The translations under genes and the position numbers were made by a program. 56,656 nt of DNA from an uncultured Mucilaginibacter sp. (lineage in GTDB: Bacteria; Bacteroidota; Bacteroidia; Sphingobacteriales; Sphingobacteriaceae). Numbering within the stretch: the first letter of the stretch is position 1; every line of letters begins with the position of its first letter. The stretch is taken from assembly GCF_946481715.1 (NCBI RefSeq), contig NZ_CAMLOV010000012.1, forward strand, positions 1 through 56,656. Direction: 5' to 3'. The notes beneath the pieces were generated by a model. That model saw only the letters and a program-made list of their open reading frames with translations. It was not told the origin of the DNA and ran no database searches. Positions 44,901 to 54,123 of the stretch are shown here, piece by piece.

Positions 44901-46602
44901 AACCCGCCTGTCAAACAATACCAACCTTGCCGGCCTTACGCTTAGCAGCGGCACTTTATCGCCAGCATTTATAGCGGGCACAAGATCGTATACCGCAGAT
45001 GTAAGCAACGCTACCTCATCTATAACGGTAACGCCTGTGGCCGCTAACCCACACGCCACAATGGAGGTAAATAACACAGTAGTGCCTTACGGCGGAACAT
45101 CGGCTCCTGTATCACTTTCGGTAGGTAGCAATCTGATATATATTAACGTTACCGCACAAGATCATTCTAAAACCATCACTTACGCTGTAACCGTGAATCG
45201 GGCACCCGCTACTTTTGCCTTTACAGAGCGTCGCACGCAAGATATCGGCCCCGAAAACAAGCCCGGCAATACCGAAAATCCATCTAAGCCTATTGCAAGG
45301 CAGGCGATAGCCAACAAGAGCAATAAGATCATCGTAAACCAGTTGTCGGACAATGCTAATCTTACAAATCTTACGATTAACCCCGGCCATTTGTCTCCCG
45401 CTTTTGCGGCAGGCACATTAAATTACGAGGCATGGTTAACCCATGCAACTACATCTGTTGATATCACTGCAACCCGCGCTAACCCGAATGCCACCATAAG
45501 TGTGCATGGCACAACGCTGCCCCAGGGAACATCTACGTTTAACCAGCCGCTTAACCTGGGCACCAATGTTATCGAGATCGTAGTGAAATCTCAGGATGGA
45601 TCGAAAAGCAATACTTATGTGCTTTTCATTACCCGGCCATCCGATAACTCAAACCTCCGGAATCTTTCTATAACCAGCGGCCCATTGTCGCCTGCTTTTG
45701 CCATCAACACCCTGAATTATACAGCTTCGGTACCTGCCGACACAACATCTATAAGGGTACGGCCTTTTGCCCAGAATTCAAATGCGCCCATCACTGTAAA
45801 CGGCACCCCGGTTTACTCTAACAACTTTTCGCCACCTATACCTTTAGCGTTAGGCCATAATACCATATCAGTCGTGGTAACCTCGCAAGACAGCAGCAAG
45901 GTGCGTACCTATAAAATTGTAGTTACCCGGCTGTCAAACAATACCAACCTTGCCAGCCTTACGCTCAGCAGCGGCACTTTGTCGCCCGCGTTTGCCGCCG
46001 GCACCAGATCGTACACCACTTTTGTAGGCAACGCTACTTCTTCTATAACTGTAACGCCTGTGGCTGCTAACCCGCACGCTAAAGTGGAGGTTAATAACGT
46101 AGTAGTGCCTTACGGCGGAACATCGGCTCCTGTACCCCTTTCGGTTGGTAGCAATCTGATATATATTAATGTTACCGCACAAGATCTTTCTAAAACAATC
46201 ACCTACGCCATTACCATTACCAGGGCGCCCGCTTCATTTGCCCTGCGCACGCCGCAAATAGCACCCGATTTAGCAGCCCCAAACAGCAAATTGAGCATTG
46301 CCGGCACGCTGCAGCAGCCGATAGTAAGGCAAGCCGTATCGCCAAACGGGGATGGCATTAACGATATTTTACTGATAGATGGTGTAGAAAGCTTTGCCGA
46401 TAACACCCTGAAAATTATGAACCGCGACGGCAACCTCGTGTTCGAAAAAGCAAAATACGATAATCTTTCTAATGGCTTCGACGGGCACTCGGGCATTAAT
46501 GGCAAGCAATTGCCGCCAGGTACCTACTTCTATTCATTAGAATACGCTTCGGGGGATGGAAAAGCGAAGCACAAAACCGGCTTTTTCGTATTGAAATATT
46601 AA
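41971..46602 (+). CDS. giant cadherin-like repeat protein 1 with type-B T9SS sorting domain
   Basis: The protein has about 1,543 residues from the ATG at 41971 (MNLNLTTAAHR), chosen because the other three giants also begin MNL; the longer TTG frame is less likely. A long leader ends in IALLIIGICLFTGFMQGHAT. About 13 beta-sandwich domains of 85-100 residues follow, each with a LSPAF...Y...A..S...I.VNG....G...I.V.V.AQD...TY.I core (cadherin-like beta-sandwich, PF12733 type). The end is a CHU_C-like domain (SPNGDGINDILLIDG, NTLKIMNRDGNLVFEKAKYD). Domains 8-10 are duplicated as 11-13. It is likely secreted by the type IX system and attached to the cell surface. The ligand is unknown. Confidence 0.9.
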   Translation: MNLNLTTAAHRIATQKNQIDFKKIALLIIGICLFTGFMQGHATAGAAKKNKPLFLSNNARLSKLTVSLGTLSPAFDPGRTNYTDTIANAATSVKVSPTREQSGATIKVNGVTVASGAQSANLTVSPGNGHTNITIVVTAEDGVTTKTYIISVHRLDNRTTVTSIDLIEDPSVGGPNPNQIIPAFSDAVTNYTYANAFYPANDSLYLSIVRRAIHGPVTIKVNGITAPPEPYNIYIGYRCFIPLHEGTNNVDVVVTAEDKVTTKTFHFTIQRPYNTADLSQLEYYLADPDFYIKPLFSKDSLNYLAVTKPDINSIYLGPKVIDPYAIIKINGVTATSGAKSPHYSLVTGTPTATVVVTARDGITTKTYIVNARHERLNANLASVTLSTGSLSPAFSPTRTSYTVKVSSTTNEVQLTATSEDSTATFKVHSNTDPAHPIITTGSVRKTIAFTKRGQVQAGFSFDVLSTDFDATHTSGNKTYHFTVIRTSNNTNLRELRINNVVIARQLDTTFDFKTTVSTSSITLKPTIEELGTTIKINGITVASGTTSPSIPLALGDNAISLLVTAQDTAITQTYTAIITRVPGNKAVLADIVPSAGELSPAFSPDSVNSTVTVSTNTTSIKIKPVAGFTYPNVTAKVNGVPVAAGAASASITLIKGNNVIPVEVTSADSSQTFTYIVNVVRQNANADVASITLSEGELSPVVSANVRSYKATVSNATTSITISAIAQDTDATVAIYNSVDTVIMADTGHYSVNLPLTIGTNNFTIRVTSRTGGDVSYYSLHIIRPSNVASLASLSVNTGTLSPAFDPGTLDYMLPLSNEIRAINITAIPTDPNATIKINFYPYPAGTTTFSQSLDPNSNIIEIAVTSQDRSETWTYVILARPSNNTNLDNLSISTGPLSPAFAINTLNYTASVPAATTSTTVMPYPQNPNARITVNGIPVDYNGTMPTIPLALGANTISTVVTSQDGTKVRTYKIVVTRLSNNTNLAGLTLSSGTLSPAFIAGTRSYTADVSNATSSITVTPVAANPHATMEVNNTVVPYGGTSAPVSLSVGSNLIYINVTAQDHSKTITYAVTVNRAPATFAFTERRTQDIGPENKPGNTENPSKPIARQAIANKSNKIIVNQLSDNANLTNLTINPGHLSPAFAAGTLNYEAWLTHATTSVDITATRANPNATISVHGTTLPQGTSTFNQPLNLGTNVIEIVVKSQDGSKSNTYVLFITRPSDNSNLRNLSITSGPLSPAFAINTLNYTASVPADTTSIRVRPFAQNSNAPITVNGTPVYSNNFSPPIPLALGHNTISVVVTSQDSSKVRTYKIVVTRLSNNTNLASLTLSSGTLSPAFAAGTRSYTTFVGNATSSITVTPVAANPHAKVEVNNVVVPYGGTSAPVPLSVGSNLIYINVTAQDLSKTITYAITITRAPASFALRTPQIAPDLAAPNSKLSIAGTLQQPIVRQAVSPNGDGINDILLIDGVESFADNTLKIMNRDGNLVFEKAKYDNLSNGFDGHSGINGKQLPPGTYFYSLEYASGDGKAKHKTGFFVLKY
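44326..46368 (+). repeat. in-frame tandem duplication of about 1,023 bp inside giant gene 1
   Basis: Three domains plus linker starting at 44326, 44617 and 44911 recur at 45346, 45640 and 45934, offsets of 1,020-1,023 nt. The linker after the first copy (45202-45340) reads APATFAFTERR...PIARQAIANKS, a relative of the sequence that precedes the sorting domain in these proteins. Here the sorting domain itself is missing and the repeat domains resume. Confidence 0.85.
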
Positions 46603-46625
46603 GCAAGGCCGGATAATCGAACAGG

Positions 46626-46657
46626 AAAGCGATGGGCAATTAACCCATCGCTTTTTT
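46626..46657 (+). terminator. terminator of giant gene 1
   Basis: AAAGCGATGGG (46626-46636) and CCCATCGCTTT (46644-46654) pair perfectly around a 7-nt loop, followed by T-rich sequence. A decayed homologue follows giant gene 3. Confidence 0.9.
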
Positions 46658-46690
46658 TGTGAAGGTGCAGCCCTATTTAGCATAAAAATA

Positions 46691-46740
46691 ACACTCCAAA
46701 TCAGCAGGTTATGTTAAAAAGTTTTAACTTGGAGTAAAAC
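46691..46740 (+). promoter_or_regulatory. promoter region type B, giant gene 2
   Basis: AAATCAGCAGGTTATGT is shared exactly with the region before giant gene 4 (54068-54084), and both continue to a GAGTAAAA word. The -7 box would be TAACTTGG (46725-46732), a weaker match to TAnnTTTG than TAACTTTG in gene 4. Confidence 0.6.
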
Positions 46741-46750
46741 ATACTACCCT

Positions 46751-49700
46751 ATGAACCTAATCCTTATCAAGACAGCCTATATGGCTGCCGTGAAAAAAAA
46801 CCGAATCGATTTTACAAGAATTGCGTTAATTATTATTGGTATTTGCCTCTTTACGGGTTTTACGGGAGCAAACGCTGCGGGAACAAAAAAAGTCGAGAAA
46901 GCTTCATTTATTTCTACCAATGCCCGGCTCGCAAATTTAACCGTAAGTGCAGGCACGCTGTCGCCTTCGTTTAGCGCGCTGCAGCCGACTTATACCGATA
47001 CAATAGGTAACGCCATTACTTCTGTTACAGTTACCGCTACCAAAGAACAAAGTGGTGCCGCTATAACAATAAACGGGATTAGCGTGGCCTCCGGTACAGC
47101 ATCGGCAAGTTTGCCAATGGCTGTTGGAGACAATACCATTACTATTATTGCAACTGCGGAAGACGGCACAACCAAAAAAACTTATACGGTAACAGTACGC
47201 CGTTTAAACAATAACACCTCGCTCGACATCGTAGGTTTTTCTCTTATTGGTATATACGGTACCGTTTCACCTGATTTTTCTAATAGCGTTAACGATTATA
47301 CAATTGCTAATAACCTCTACCCTGCTGATGGAATGGTTAGGGTGGTAATTCATAAAACCAACGATAATCCAAACGTTTCTATAACAATACCCCAGGCTAC
47401 TGTAAGATACCCTGAAAGCAACGGATTTTTGGTTGCTGATATACCGATACATGAAGGTACTAACGTTATCGCTATGGTAATAACGGCAGAAGACCGGGTT
47501 ACTACTAAAACGTTGCATTATACCATATATCAGAATTACAATAATGCCGACTTATCCAAACTTGCGTATGATTCAAATTCAAATTTTTCTATACCCTCAA
47601 TTTCAGCAGGTGCTACCAGTTACCTTGCGCTAACATCACCCGGCGTAAACAGCATTTATTTGGGGCCTAAAACTGCAGACCCGCAAGCGTCTGTAAAAAT
47701 AAACGGTGTTGCCGTTAGCAACGGGCAAAAAACAGTGAATTACCCTGTAATTACTGGCGGTCCTACTGCAACCGTTGTAGTAACGGCGCGCGATGGCGTG
47801 ACAACTAAAACATATATTGTAAATGCGCGACAAAAACGACCTGCGCTTTTGGCAGGTATCACCTTCAGCGCAGGCCGCCTATCGCCGGCGTTTTCTACCG
47901 GGAGTACACAACAGTCGTATAAACTATATATCAGGAATACCGTAAACAACTTTCAGGTTAACGTTACCTCAAAAGATACATCAGCTTTGATTGAAGATTT
48001 TGATCGCCATATCTCCAATACCGGCAGCATTACTTATAACCTTAATGGCCCTACAATGTTAAAATTTCGGGTGTCAACGGTGGATGAGGCAAAAGACTAT
48101 ACCATTGAAGTAATACGCGAATCAACTAATGCCAACCTGGCGGATATAAGTTCTCGCGAATTGTCGCCGGCTTTCTCTCCCGAGGTAACAGATTACCGGC
48201 TTACCGTTTACCAAGCTTCTACCTCATATTATATAACTCCAGCTGACTTTACTGCCACTATTAAAATAAAGCTTAATGGTGCGGCGATGTCTTATAACGG
48301 CTACAGCAGCCTAAATTACTTTTATTTTAACATAGGCGAAAACACAATAAACATAACGGTTACCGCCCAGGATACCACAGTAAAACGTGTTTATACCATA
48401 GTGGTTAAAAGAGAGCCCGATAAAGCGGAGTTGTACTCCATTTATACCAGTGTAGGTGCATTAAGCCCCTATTTTAACGCGACAACAGGCAATTACCAGG
48501 TTAACGTTGCCGGTACTACATCTTCTATTAAAATAAAACCTTATCCCAGCGACCATTACCCTAACGCAACAGCTAAAGTGAACGGCGTATCGGTTGCACT
48601 GGGCGCCTATTCGGCAGCTATACCGTTAAATCTCGGCAACAATCAGATACTGGTTGTTGTTACCTCGGCAGACCTGTCAAAAACTTTCACTGATACACTC
48701 AATGTAACCCGGCAATCCAACGATACAAATCTTGCGGGGTTGAGCATCAGTCCCGGCCATCTATCGCCCGCTTTTGTGCCGGGTACATTCAATTACGAAG
48801 CCTTTTTAACCAATGCCACGATATCCGTTAATATTACGGCAACCCGTGCCAACGCGAATCAAAAAATAACGGTGCACGGTGTGGTACTGCCTGCCGGCAC
48901 AAGCACTTTTAATGAGCCCTTAACCCTAGGCACCAATGTTGTTGAAATAGTGGTAGCATCGCAGGATGGATCAAAAAGCAATACTTACGTGCTTTTCATT
49001 ACCCGGCCATCCAATAATTCAAATCTGCGCAACCTGTCGGTAACCGACGCTTCCTTGTCGCCGGCATTTTCCATTAATACCCTCAATTACACGGCTTCGG
49101 TACCACACGATTACAGATCCATCAAGGTAAGGCCTTATGCAGAAAATTCCAATGCGCCCATCACTGTAAACGGTATACCGGTATACTCTAATAATTTTTC
49201 GCCGCCCATACCTTTAGAGTTAGGTCCAAATACCATATCCGTTGTAGTAACCTCGCAGGACAGCAGCAAAGTTCGCACTTACAAAATTGTAGTTAGAAGG
49301 TTATCAGACAACACTAACCTCGCTGGTATTACCTTAAGCAGCGGCGCATTGTCGCCCGCGTTTGCGCCTGGGACGTTTTCATATACTTCGTCAGTAAGTA
49401 ATGCTACATCGTCCCTAACCGTGAAACCGGTAGCTGTGAACGGGCATGCAGCTATGAAGGTGAACGGTGTAAGCATACCCTTCGGAGGAACGTCTGCAAG
49501 TTTGCCATTAGCCGTAGGAAACAACACCATCACGGTTACAACTACATCAGAAGATCTTTCCAGAACCCGCACCTATACAATTACGGTAAACCGTGCACCA
49601 GCAACATTTGCCGTTGCATCGAACACCAAGCCCGATATTAGCCCTAAAAACAGGTTGAACGTTGCCGATAATCTTTCGCAGCCTGTTGTAAGGCAGGCCG

Positions 49701-49969
49701 TATCGCCAAACGGGGATGGCGTTAACGATATTTTACTGATAGACGGTGTAGAAGGTTTTGCCGATAACACCCTGAAAATTATGAACCGCGACGGCAACCT
49801 CGTGTTCGAAAAAGCTAAGTACGATAATACCAACCGCGGTTTCGACGGGCACTCGGGCGTTAATAGCAAACTGCTGCCCGCTGGTACCTATTTTTATTCG
49901 TTTGAATATACGCCAGAAGGTAGCCGGGCAGCAAAACGCAAAACAGGCTTCTTTATATTGAAATATTAG
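46751..49969 (+). CDS. giant cadherin-like repeat protein 2 with type-B T9SS sorting domain
   Basis: The 1,072-residue protein starts MNLILIKTAYM. Its long leader has the core IALIIIGICLFTGFTGANA, almost the same as giant 1. About nine beta-sandwich domains follow. The first four align in order with those of the other giants, including the atypical second and third (NADLSKLAYDSNSNF). The last three match the duplicated trio of giant 1 (PGHLSPAF, LSPAFSINTLNYTASV, LSSGALSPAF). It ends in the shared CHU_C-like domain (SPNGDGVNDILLIDGVEGFA). It is likely exported by the type IX system and surface-bound, with unknown ligand. It has its own promoter and terminator. Confidence 0.9.
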   Translation: MNLILIKTAYMAAVKKNRIDFTRIALIIIGICLFTGFTGANAAGTKKVEKASFISTNARLANLTVSAGTLSPSFSALQPTYTDTIGNAITSVTVTATKEQSGAAITINGISVASGTASASLPMAVGDNTITIIATAEDGTTKKTYTVTVRRLNNNTSLDIVGFSLIGIYGTVSPDFSNSVNDYTIANNLYPADGMVRVVIHKTNDNPNVSITIPQATVRYPESNGFLVADIPIHEGTNVIAMVITAEDRVTTKTLHYTIYQNYNNADLSKLAYDSNSNFSIPSISAGATSYLALTSPGVNSIYLGPKTADPQASVKINGVAVSNGQKTVNYPVITGGPTATVVVTARDGVTTKTYIVNARQKRPALLAGITFSAGRLSPAFSTGSTQQSYKLYIRNTVNNFQVNVTSKDTSALIEDFDRHISNTGSITYNLNGPTMLKFRVSTVDEAKDYTIEVIRESTNANLADISSRELSPAFSPEVTDYRLTVYQASTSYYITPADFTATIKIKLNGAAMSYNGYSSLNYFYFNIGENTINITVTAQDTTVKRVYTIVVKREPDKAELYSIYTSVGALSPYFNATTGNYQVNVAGTTSSIKIKPYPSDHYPNATAKVNGVSVALGAYSAAIPLNLGNNQILVVVTSADLSKTFTDTLNVTRQSNDTNLAGLSISPGHLSPAFVPGTFNYEAFLTNATISVNITATRANANQKITVHGVVLPAGTSTFNEPLTLGTNVVEIVVASQDGSKSNTYVLFITRPSNNSNLRNLSVTDASLSPAFSINTLNYTASVPHDYRSIKVRPYAENSNAPITVNGIPVYSNNFSPPIPLELGPNTISVVVTSQDSSKVRTYKIVVRRLSDNTNLAGITLSSGALSPAFAPGTFSYTSSVSNATSSLTVKPVAVNGHAAMKVNGVSIPFGGTSASLPLAVGNNTITVTTTSEDLSRTRTYTITVNRAPATFAVASNTKPDISPKNRLNVADNLSQPVVRQAVSPNGDGVNDILLIDGVEGFADNTLKIMNRDGNLVFEKAKYDNTNRGFDGHSGVNSKLLPAGTYFYSFEYTPEGSRAAKRKTGFFILKY

Positions 49970-49987
49970 TAAAACCAATAACGAATG

Positions 49988-50022
49988 AAAAGCGGCGGGT
50001 TAGATTCCCGTCGCTTTTTTTT
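49988..50022 (+). terminator. terminator of giant gene 2
   Basis: AAAAGCGGCGGG (49988-49999) and CCCGTCGCTTTT (50007-50018) pair with one G-T pair around a 7-nt loop, followed by a T-run. It has the same design as the terminator of gene 1. Confidence 0.88.
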
Positions 50023-50038
50023 CTTAAATTGTATATTC

Positions 50039-50101
50039 TGATTTTCCTGTAACAATCTGGTTACAAAACAATAGGGCAATTAAGAAAACTACCTACCTTT
50101 A
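50039..50101 (+). promoter_or_regulatory. promoter region type A, giant gene 3
   Basis: TGATTTTC, TGTAACAAT and TACAAAACAAT parallel the type A region of gene 1. TACCTTTA (50094-50101) is one base off the TAnnTTTG -7 box and lies 17 bp upstream of the ATG. Confidence 0.45.
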
Positions 50102-50118
50102 AAAAAATATAATAAGCT

Positions 50119-53100
50119 ATGAACCTGAGCCTTAAACAGATAAATTCCGGCACAACGGATCGACAAATTAACGCTTATTTAACACGCCTTGTAACTGTGC
50201 TAATAGCACTTTGCATATTTACCGGCGTTGTACGTGCAAAGGATACGGCAGCAGAAACTGTCGCTCCGCCATCTCCCGCAAGCCGGGCAGCTGTGCTCTC
50301 CAATAACGCAAACCTTACAAGCTTAAGCATTAGTTCGGGCACGCTATCGCCGGTGTTTAATAACGCCACGCTAAACTATAAAGACACTATTGCCAACGCA
50401 GTTACATCAGTAACCATTACGGGCATTACGCAGGATAGCCATGCCACTATCAAAGTGAACAATGTTGCGGTGGCCTCCGGCACTTCGTCGGCAAGTTTAC
50501 CAATGGCGGTAGGCAATACCTTCATAAACGTTACGGTTATAGCCGAAAATAGTACCGTACAAAAACAATTTATTATTACCGTACACCGCTTAAATAACGG
50601 TATAGCAGTAAGCGGAATATCTGTGGCCCCCGAAATTTCGTCGGTGCCTTACCAGCAAACGCCAACATTCCAGAATGCAGTTACAAATTACGCTTTAGGT
50701 ACGCTGTACCCTGCTAACGACAGGGTATTTGTTATTATAAAACGAAATAGTGTTTCTGCCAACGCAACCGCTGTTGTAAATGGGGTTACTGCGCAAATGA
50801 GTGGTAGCGACTATGGCTGCTATGTACCCGTAGTACAGGGGAGTAACGACATCCAGGTTGTTATCCGGGCGGAGGATGGCTCGGCATCAAAAACTTTCCA
50901 TTTCTCCTTAAACAGGCCATACAACAACGCGGATCTTTCGAGGCTTGCATATCCTGAAGATATATCTAATTTCTACTTTAAACCAGCTACCTTTTCAAAA
51001 GATACTACAACCTACCTCGTGTTAACTAAACCTGGCATTACCAGTATTTATTTGGCACCTCAACCTGTCGATTCTTACGCAGTCATAAAAATAAATGGCG
51101 TTACTGTTACAAATGGGCGAAAAACCGCAAACTACCCATTGGTTACCGGTGGGCCAACAGCCACTGTTGTAGTAACTGCGCGAGATGGTGTAACAGCCAA
51201 AACTTACACCGTAAACGCTAAACAACAGGTGGTTAACAATAAACTTATCAGCATTACCTTAAACAGCGGTAGCCTCTCGCCTGCATTTTCGCCTACCCAG
51301 GCAACCTATACGGTTGCAGTGAGCAATGCCACCACGGTTTTTGAAATGACGGCTGTGGCGCAGGATTCGGCGGCAAAAATTCAGGACGACGAGCATGGTA
51401 TTGAAGGCATCGGCAGTATTTTTATTAGCCAGGACTTGTACGTAGGCACAAATCGCTTTGAGTTTTTTGTAATGCCATCAGATGACTATGGTAACGATTA
51501 TGTAAAAAAATATACGGTTAATGTCATCCGTCAATCCGTTGATGCCAGCCTAAGTAATTTAACCCTGAGCAGCGGTGTATTAAGGCCAGCATTTTCCCCA
51601 TCTGTTACAAGCTATAAGGATACGGTAGATGCATCCTCTATAACTATTACACCAACTGCCACCAATAATAGTGCTACAATAAAAGTAAATGGCGTCGCTG
51701 TTGCAAGCGGCTCGCCCTCTGCAAGCATCCCCTTAGCAGCAGGCGATAATACCATTACCACGCTGGTAACTGCCGAGGACCCTTCTTATACCCGCACCTA
51801 CACTACTACGGTTACGCGTATAGCTGGTAAATCGCTATTGGCAGATATTATTTTGGGCAGCGGATCGTTAAGCCCGGCCTTTTTGCCTACCCAAAGTGAT
51901 TACGACGTTACGGTGCCCAACGCCACCGCATCCATAACCATAAAACCCGTCGCCTCGACGACTTATCCAGGAGTAACCATAAAAGTAAACGGTACAACGG
52001 TAACATCGGGTACTTTTTCTGCAGCGATACCGCTGAGTTTAGGCAATAACCTAATCTCGGTTATGGTAACCGCAGCAGACCTGTCCGAAACGCATGAGTA
52101 TAAGATCGTTGTTAAACGCCAGTCTAACAACGCAAACCTTGCCACCCTTACGCTTAGCGAAGGCAGTATTTCACCCGCCTTGGTTAATGGTGTAACAAAT
52201 TATACCGCCGAGGTTAGCAACAGCACCCCATATATAACCATTTACGCTACCACGCAGGATGCAAATGCAAAAATTAACGGCTACGAAGTAACACCCCAAA
52301 CGAATACCCTTACACAAACCCGATTCGTTTATATAGCTACAAACACGCTCCATTTGGTGGTTACTGCGGAGGATGGCACTGTGCAAAATTACACGCTCAA
52401 TATCATACGCCCATCAGATAATTCCAATCTTAAAAACCTTACGGTAAGTTCCGGCCGTTTATCGCCCGCCTTTGAAGCCGGTACACTAAGCTATGCAGAC
52501 ACGGTCACCGTAAGCTCGGTTACTATTACCCCACAGGGCGCCAACCCAAATGCCAAACTGCGGGTAAATGGGGTACCTGTGGCAAACAACACTGCATCGG
52601 CAAGCCTGCCATTAGCCATGGGCAACAACGTTATCCCCATACAGGTTACCTCGCAGGATAGCTCAAAAGTGCGTACTTACACGGTAAACGTAGTGCGGAT
52701 AACCAAAGACGCTTTGCTGGCAAACCTACAGTTCAGCGGCGGCACCCTGTCGCCGTTTTTTTTGCCAACCGCTGGCAATTATAAAGATACTGTAAGCAAC
52801 GCTACATCATCCATTACGGTAAAGCCTGTGGCCGACCCTGCATTCCCGAACGTAACAGTAAAAGTAAACGGTACATCCGTAACGCCGGGCACGGCATCGC
52901 CGGCATTGCCGCTGATAGTTGGCAACAACAGGATAATTACCGTTGTAACCTCGGCGGGTGGCACCCTTAGCCAAACCTATACCACCATGGTAACCCGCCT
53001 GTCCGACAATGCAAACCTGGCTAATATCGTTATCAGTAGCGGCACGTTGTCCCCCGCTTTTGCAGCGGGTACGTTACTTTACTCGGCCACGGTACCTAAT

Positions 53101-53964
53101 AGCACCGGAATTTTCAGCCTTACGCCAACTGCCGCCAATCCGCACGCCAAAGTAAGCGTAAACGGCACGTTATTGCCTCCGGGGGCGGCGTATTTAAGGG
53201 AGCTCCCTGTTGGCAGGTATGTATTTACAATTACGGTTGTTTCGGAGGATGAATCGAAAAACAGATTCTATAATGTTGTGGTAACCAAACTGTCCAATAA
53301 CTCCAACCTGAGCAAGCTCACACTCAGTGCAGGCACCTTATCACCGGCCTTCACTGCTGGCAGCACCAGTTACACGGCCTCGGTATCTAATGCTACAACA
53401 ACTATTAAAGTAACGCCAACCGCTGCCAACGCAAATGCATATATAAAAGTAAATGGCATAACGGTAGCAACAGGCACTGCATCGCCGGCAATACCGCTGG
53501 CGGTAGGCCCAAATACCATATCTACGGTAGTTGTAAGCCAGGATAGCTCTAAAACCCGTACCTACGCCGTTACCATTACCAGGGCCCCCGCTTCATTTGC
53601 CCTGCGCACGCCGCAAATAAAACCTGATTTAGCAGCCCCAAACAGCAATTTGAACATTGCCGGCACGCTGCAGCAGCCGATAGTAAGGCAAGCCGTATCG
53701 CCCAACGGGGATGGCATTAACGATATCCTGCTGATAGACGGAATTGAAAGCTTTGCCGATAACACCCTGAAAATTATGAACCGCGACGGCAACCTGGTTT
53801 TCGAAAAAGCAAAATACGATAACATCAGCCGCGGCTTCGACGGGCATTCGGGTATTAATGGCAAACAATTGCCGGCCGGTACTTATTTTTATTCGTTTGA
53901 ATATACGCCAGAAGGCGGCCGCGCAGCAAAACGTAAAACAGGCTTTTTCGTATTAAAATATTAG
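50119..53964 (+). CDS. giant cadherin-like repeat protein 3 with type-B T9SS sorting domain
   Basis: The 1,281-residue protein starts MNLSLKQINSG. Its leader core (TRLVTVLIALCIFTGVVRA) diverges from giants 1 and 2. About eleven beta-sandwich domains follow. Domains 1-4 correspond to those of the other giants. Domains 5-7 and 8-10 look like an older three-domain duplication: domains 5 and 8 share a shortened first strand pair (YKDTVDASSITI, YADTVTVSSVTI) and 6 and 9 share the YPGVTIKVNGT-type insertion. The C-terminal linker and sorting domain are almost identical at DNA level to giant 1 (SFALRTPQIKPDLAAPNS, SPNGDGINDILLIDG). A surface adhesin or coat role is inferred from architecture only. 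Confidence 0.9.
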   Translation: MNLSLKQINSGTTDRQINAYLTRLVTVLIALCIFTGVVRAKDTAAETVAPPSPASRAAVLSNNANLTSLSISSGTLSPVFNNATLNYKDTIANAVTSVTITGITQDSHATIKVNNVAVASGTSSASLPMAVGNTFINVTVIAENSTVQKQFIITVHRLNNGIAVSGISVAPEISSVPYQQTPTFQNAVTNYALGTLYPANDRVFVIIKRNSVSANATAVVNGVTAQMSGSDYGCYVPVVQGSNDIQVVIRAEDGSASKTFHFSLNRPYNNADLSRLAYPEDISNFYFKPATFSKDTTTYLVLTKPGITSIYLAPQPVDSYAVIKINGVTVTNGRKTANYPLVTGGPTATVVVTARDGVTAKTYTVNAKQQVVNNKLISITLNSGSLSPAFSPTQATYTVAVSNATTVFEMTAVAQDSAAKIQDDEHGIEGIGSIFISQDLYVGTNRFEFFVMPSDDYGNDYVKKYTVNVIRQSVDASLSNLTLSSGVLRPAFSPSVTSYKDTVDASSITITPTATNNSATIKVNGVAVASGSPSASIPLAAGDNTITTLVTAEDPSYTRTYTTTVTRIAGKSLLADIILGSGSLSPAFLPTQSDYDVTVPNATASITIKPVASTTYPGVTIKVNGTTVTSGTFSAAIPLSLGNNLISVMVTAADLSETHEYKIVVKRQSNNANLATLTLSEGSISPALVNGVTNYTAEVSNSTPYITIYATTQDANAKINGYEVTPQTNTLTQTRFVYIATNTLHLVVTAEDGTVQNYTLNIIRPSDNSNLKNLTVSSGRLSPAFEAGTLSYADTVTVSSVTITPQGANPNAKLRVNGVPVANNTASASLPLAMGNNVIPIQVTSQDSSKVRTYTVNVVRITKDALLANLQFSGGTLSPFFLPTAGNYKDTVSNATSSITVKPVADPAFPNVTVKVNGTSVTPGTASPALPLIVGNNRIITVVTSAGGTLSQTYTTMVTRLSDNANLANIVISSGTLSPAFAAGTLLYSATVPNSTGIFSLTPTAANPHAKVSVNGTLLPPGAAYLRELPVGRYVFTITVVSEDESKNRFYNVVVTKLSNNSNLSKLTLSAGTLSPAFTAGSTSYTASVSNATTTIKVTPTAANANAYIKVNGITVATGTASPAIPLAVGPNTISTVVVSQDSSKTRTYAVTITRAPASFALRTPQIKPDLAAPNSNLNIAGTLQQPIVRQAVSPNGDGINDILLIDGIESFADNTLKIMNRDGNLVFEKAKYDNISRGFDGHSGINGKQLPAGTYFYSFEYTPEGGRAAKRKTGFFVLKY

Positions 53965-53995
53965 GCTAAGCAGCAAAGCCGGGTAATTGAACAGG

Positions 53996-54028
53996 AAAGC
54001 ACTGGGTAACTACTCATCGTTTTTTTTG
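53996..54028 (+). terminator. decayed terminator of giant gene 3
   Basis: AAAGCACTGGG and CTCATCGTTTT align with the gene 1 terminator but contain two mismatches and two G-T pairs. A T-run follows. Termination may be leaky, letting some transcripts run into giant gene 4. Confidence 0.45.
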
Positions 54029-54067
54029 TGGAAGAGCGACAATATCTTTTGGTAAAAATTCCACTAC

Positions 54068-54111
54068 AAATCAGCAGGTTATGTAAAAAAGTATTTAACT
54101 TTGAGTAAAAA
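54068..54111 (+). promoter_or_regulatory. promoter region type B, giant gene 4
   Basis: It shares AAATCAGCAGGTTATGT and the GAGTAAAA word with the region before gene 2. TAACTTTG (54096-54103) is a perfect TAnnTTTG -7 box, 20 bp before the ATG. Confidence 0.6.
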
Positions 54112-54123
54112 TCTATAACATCT

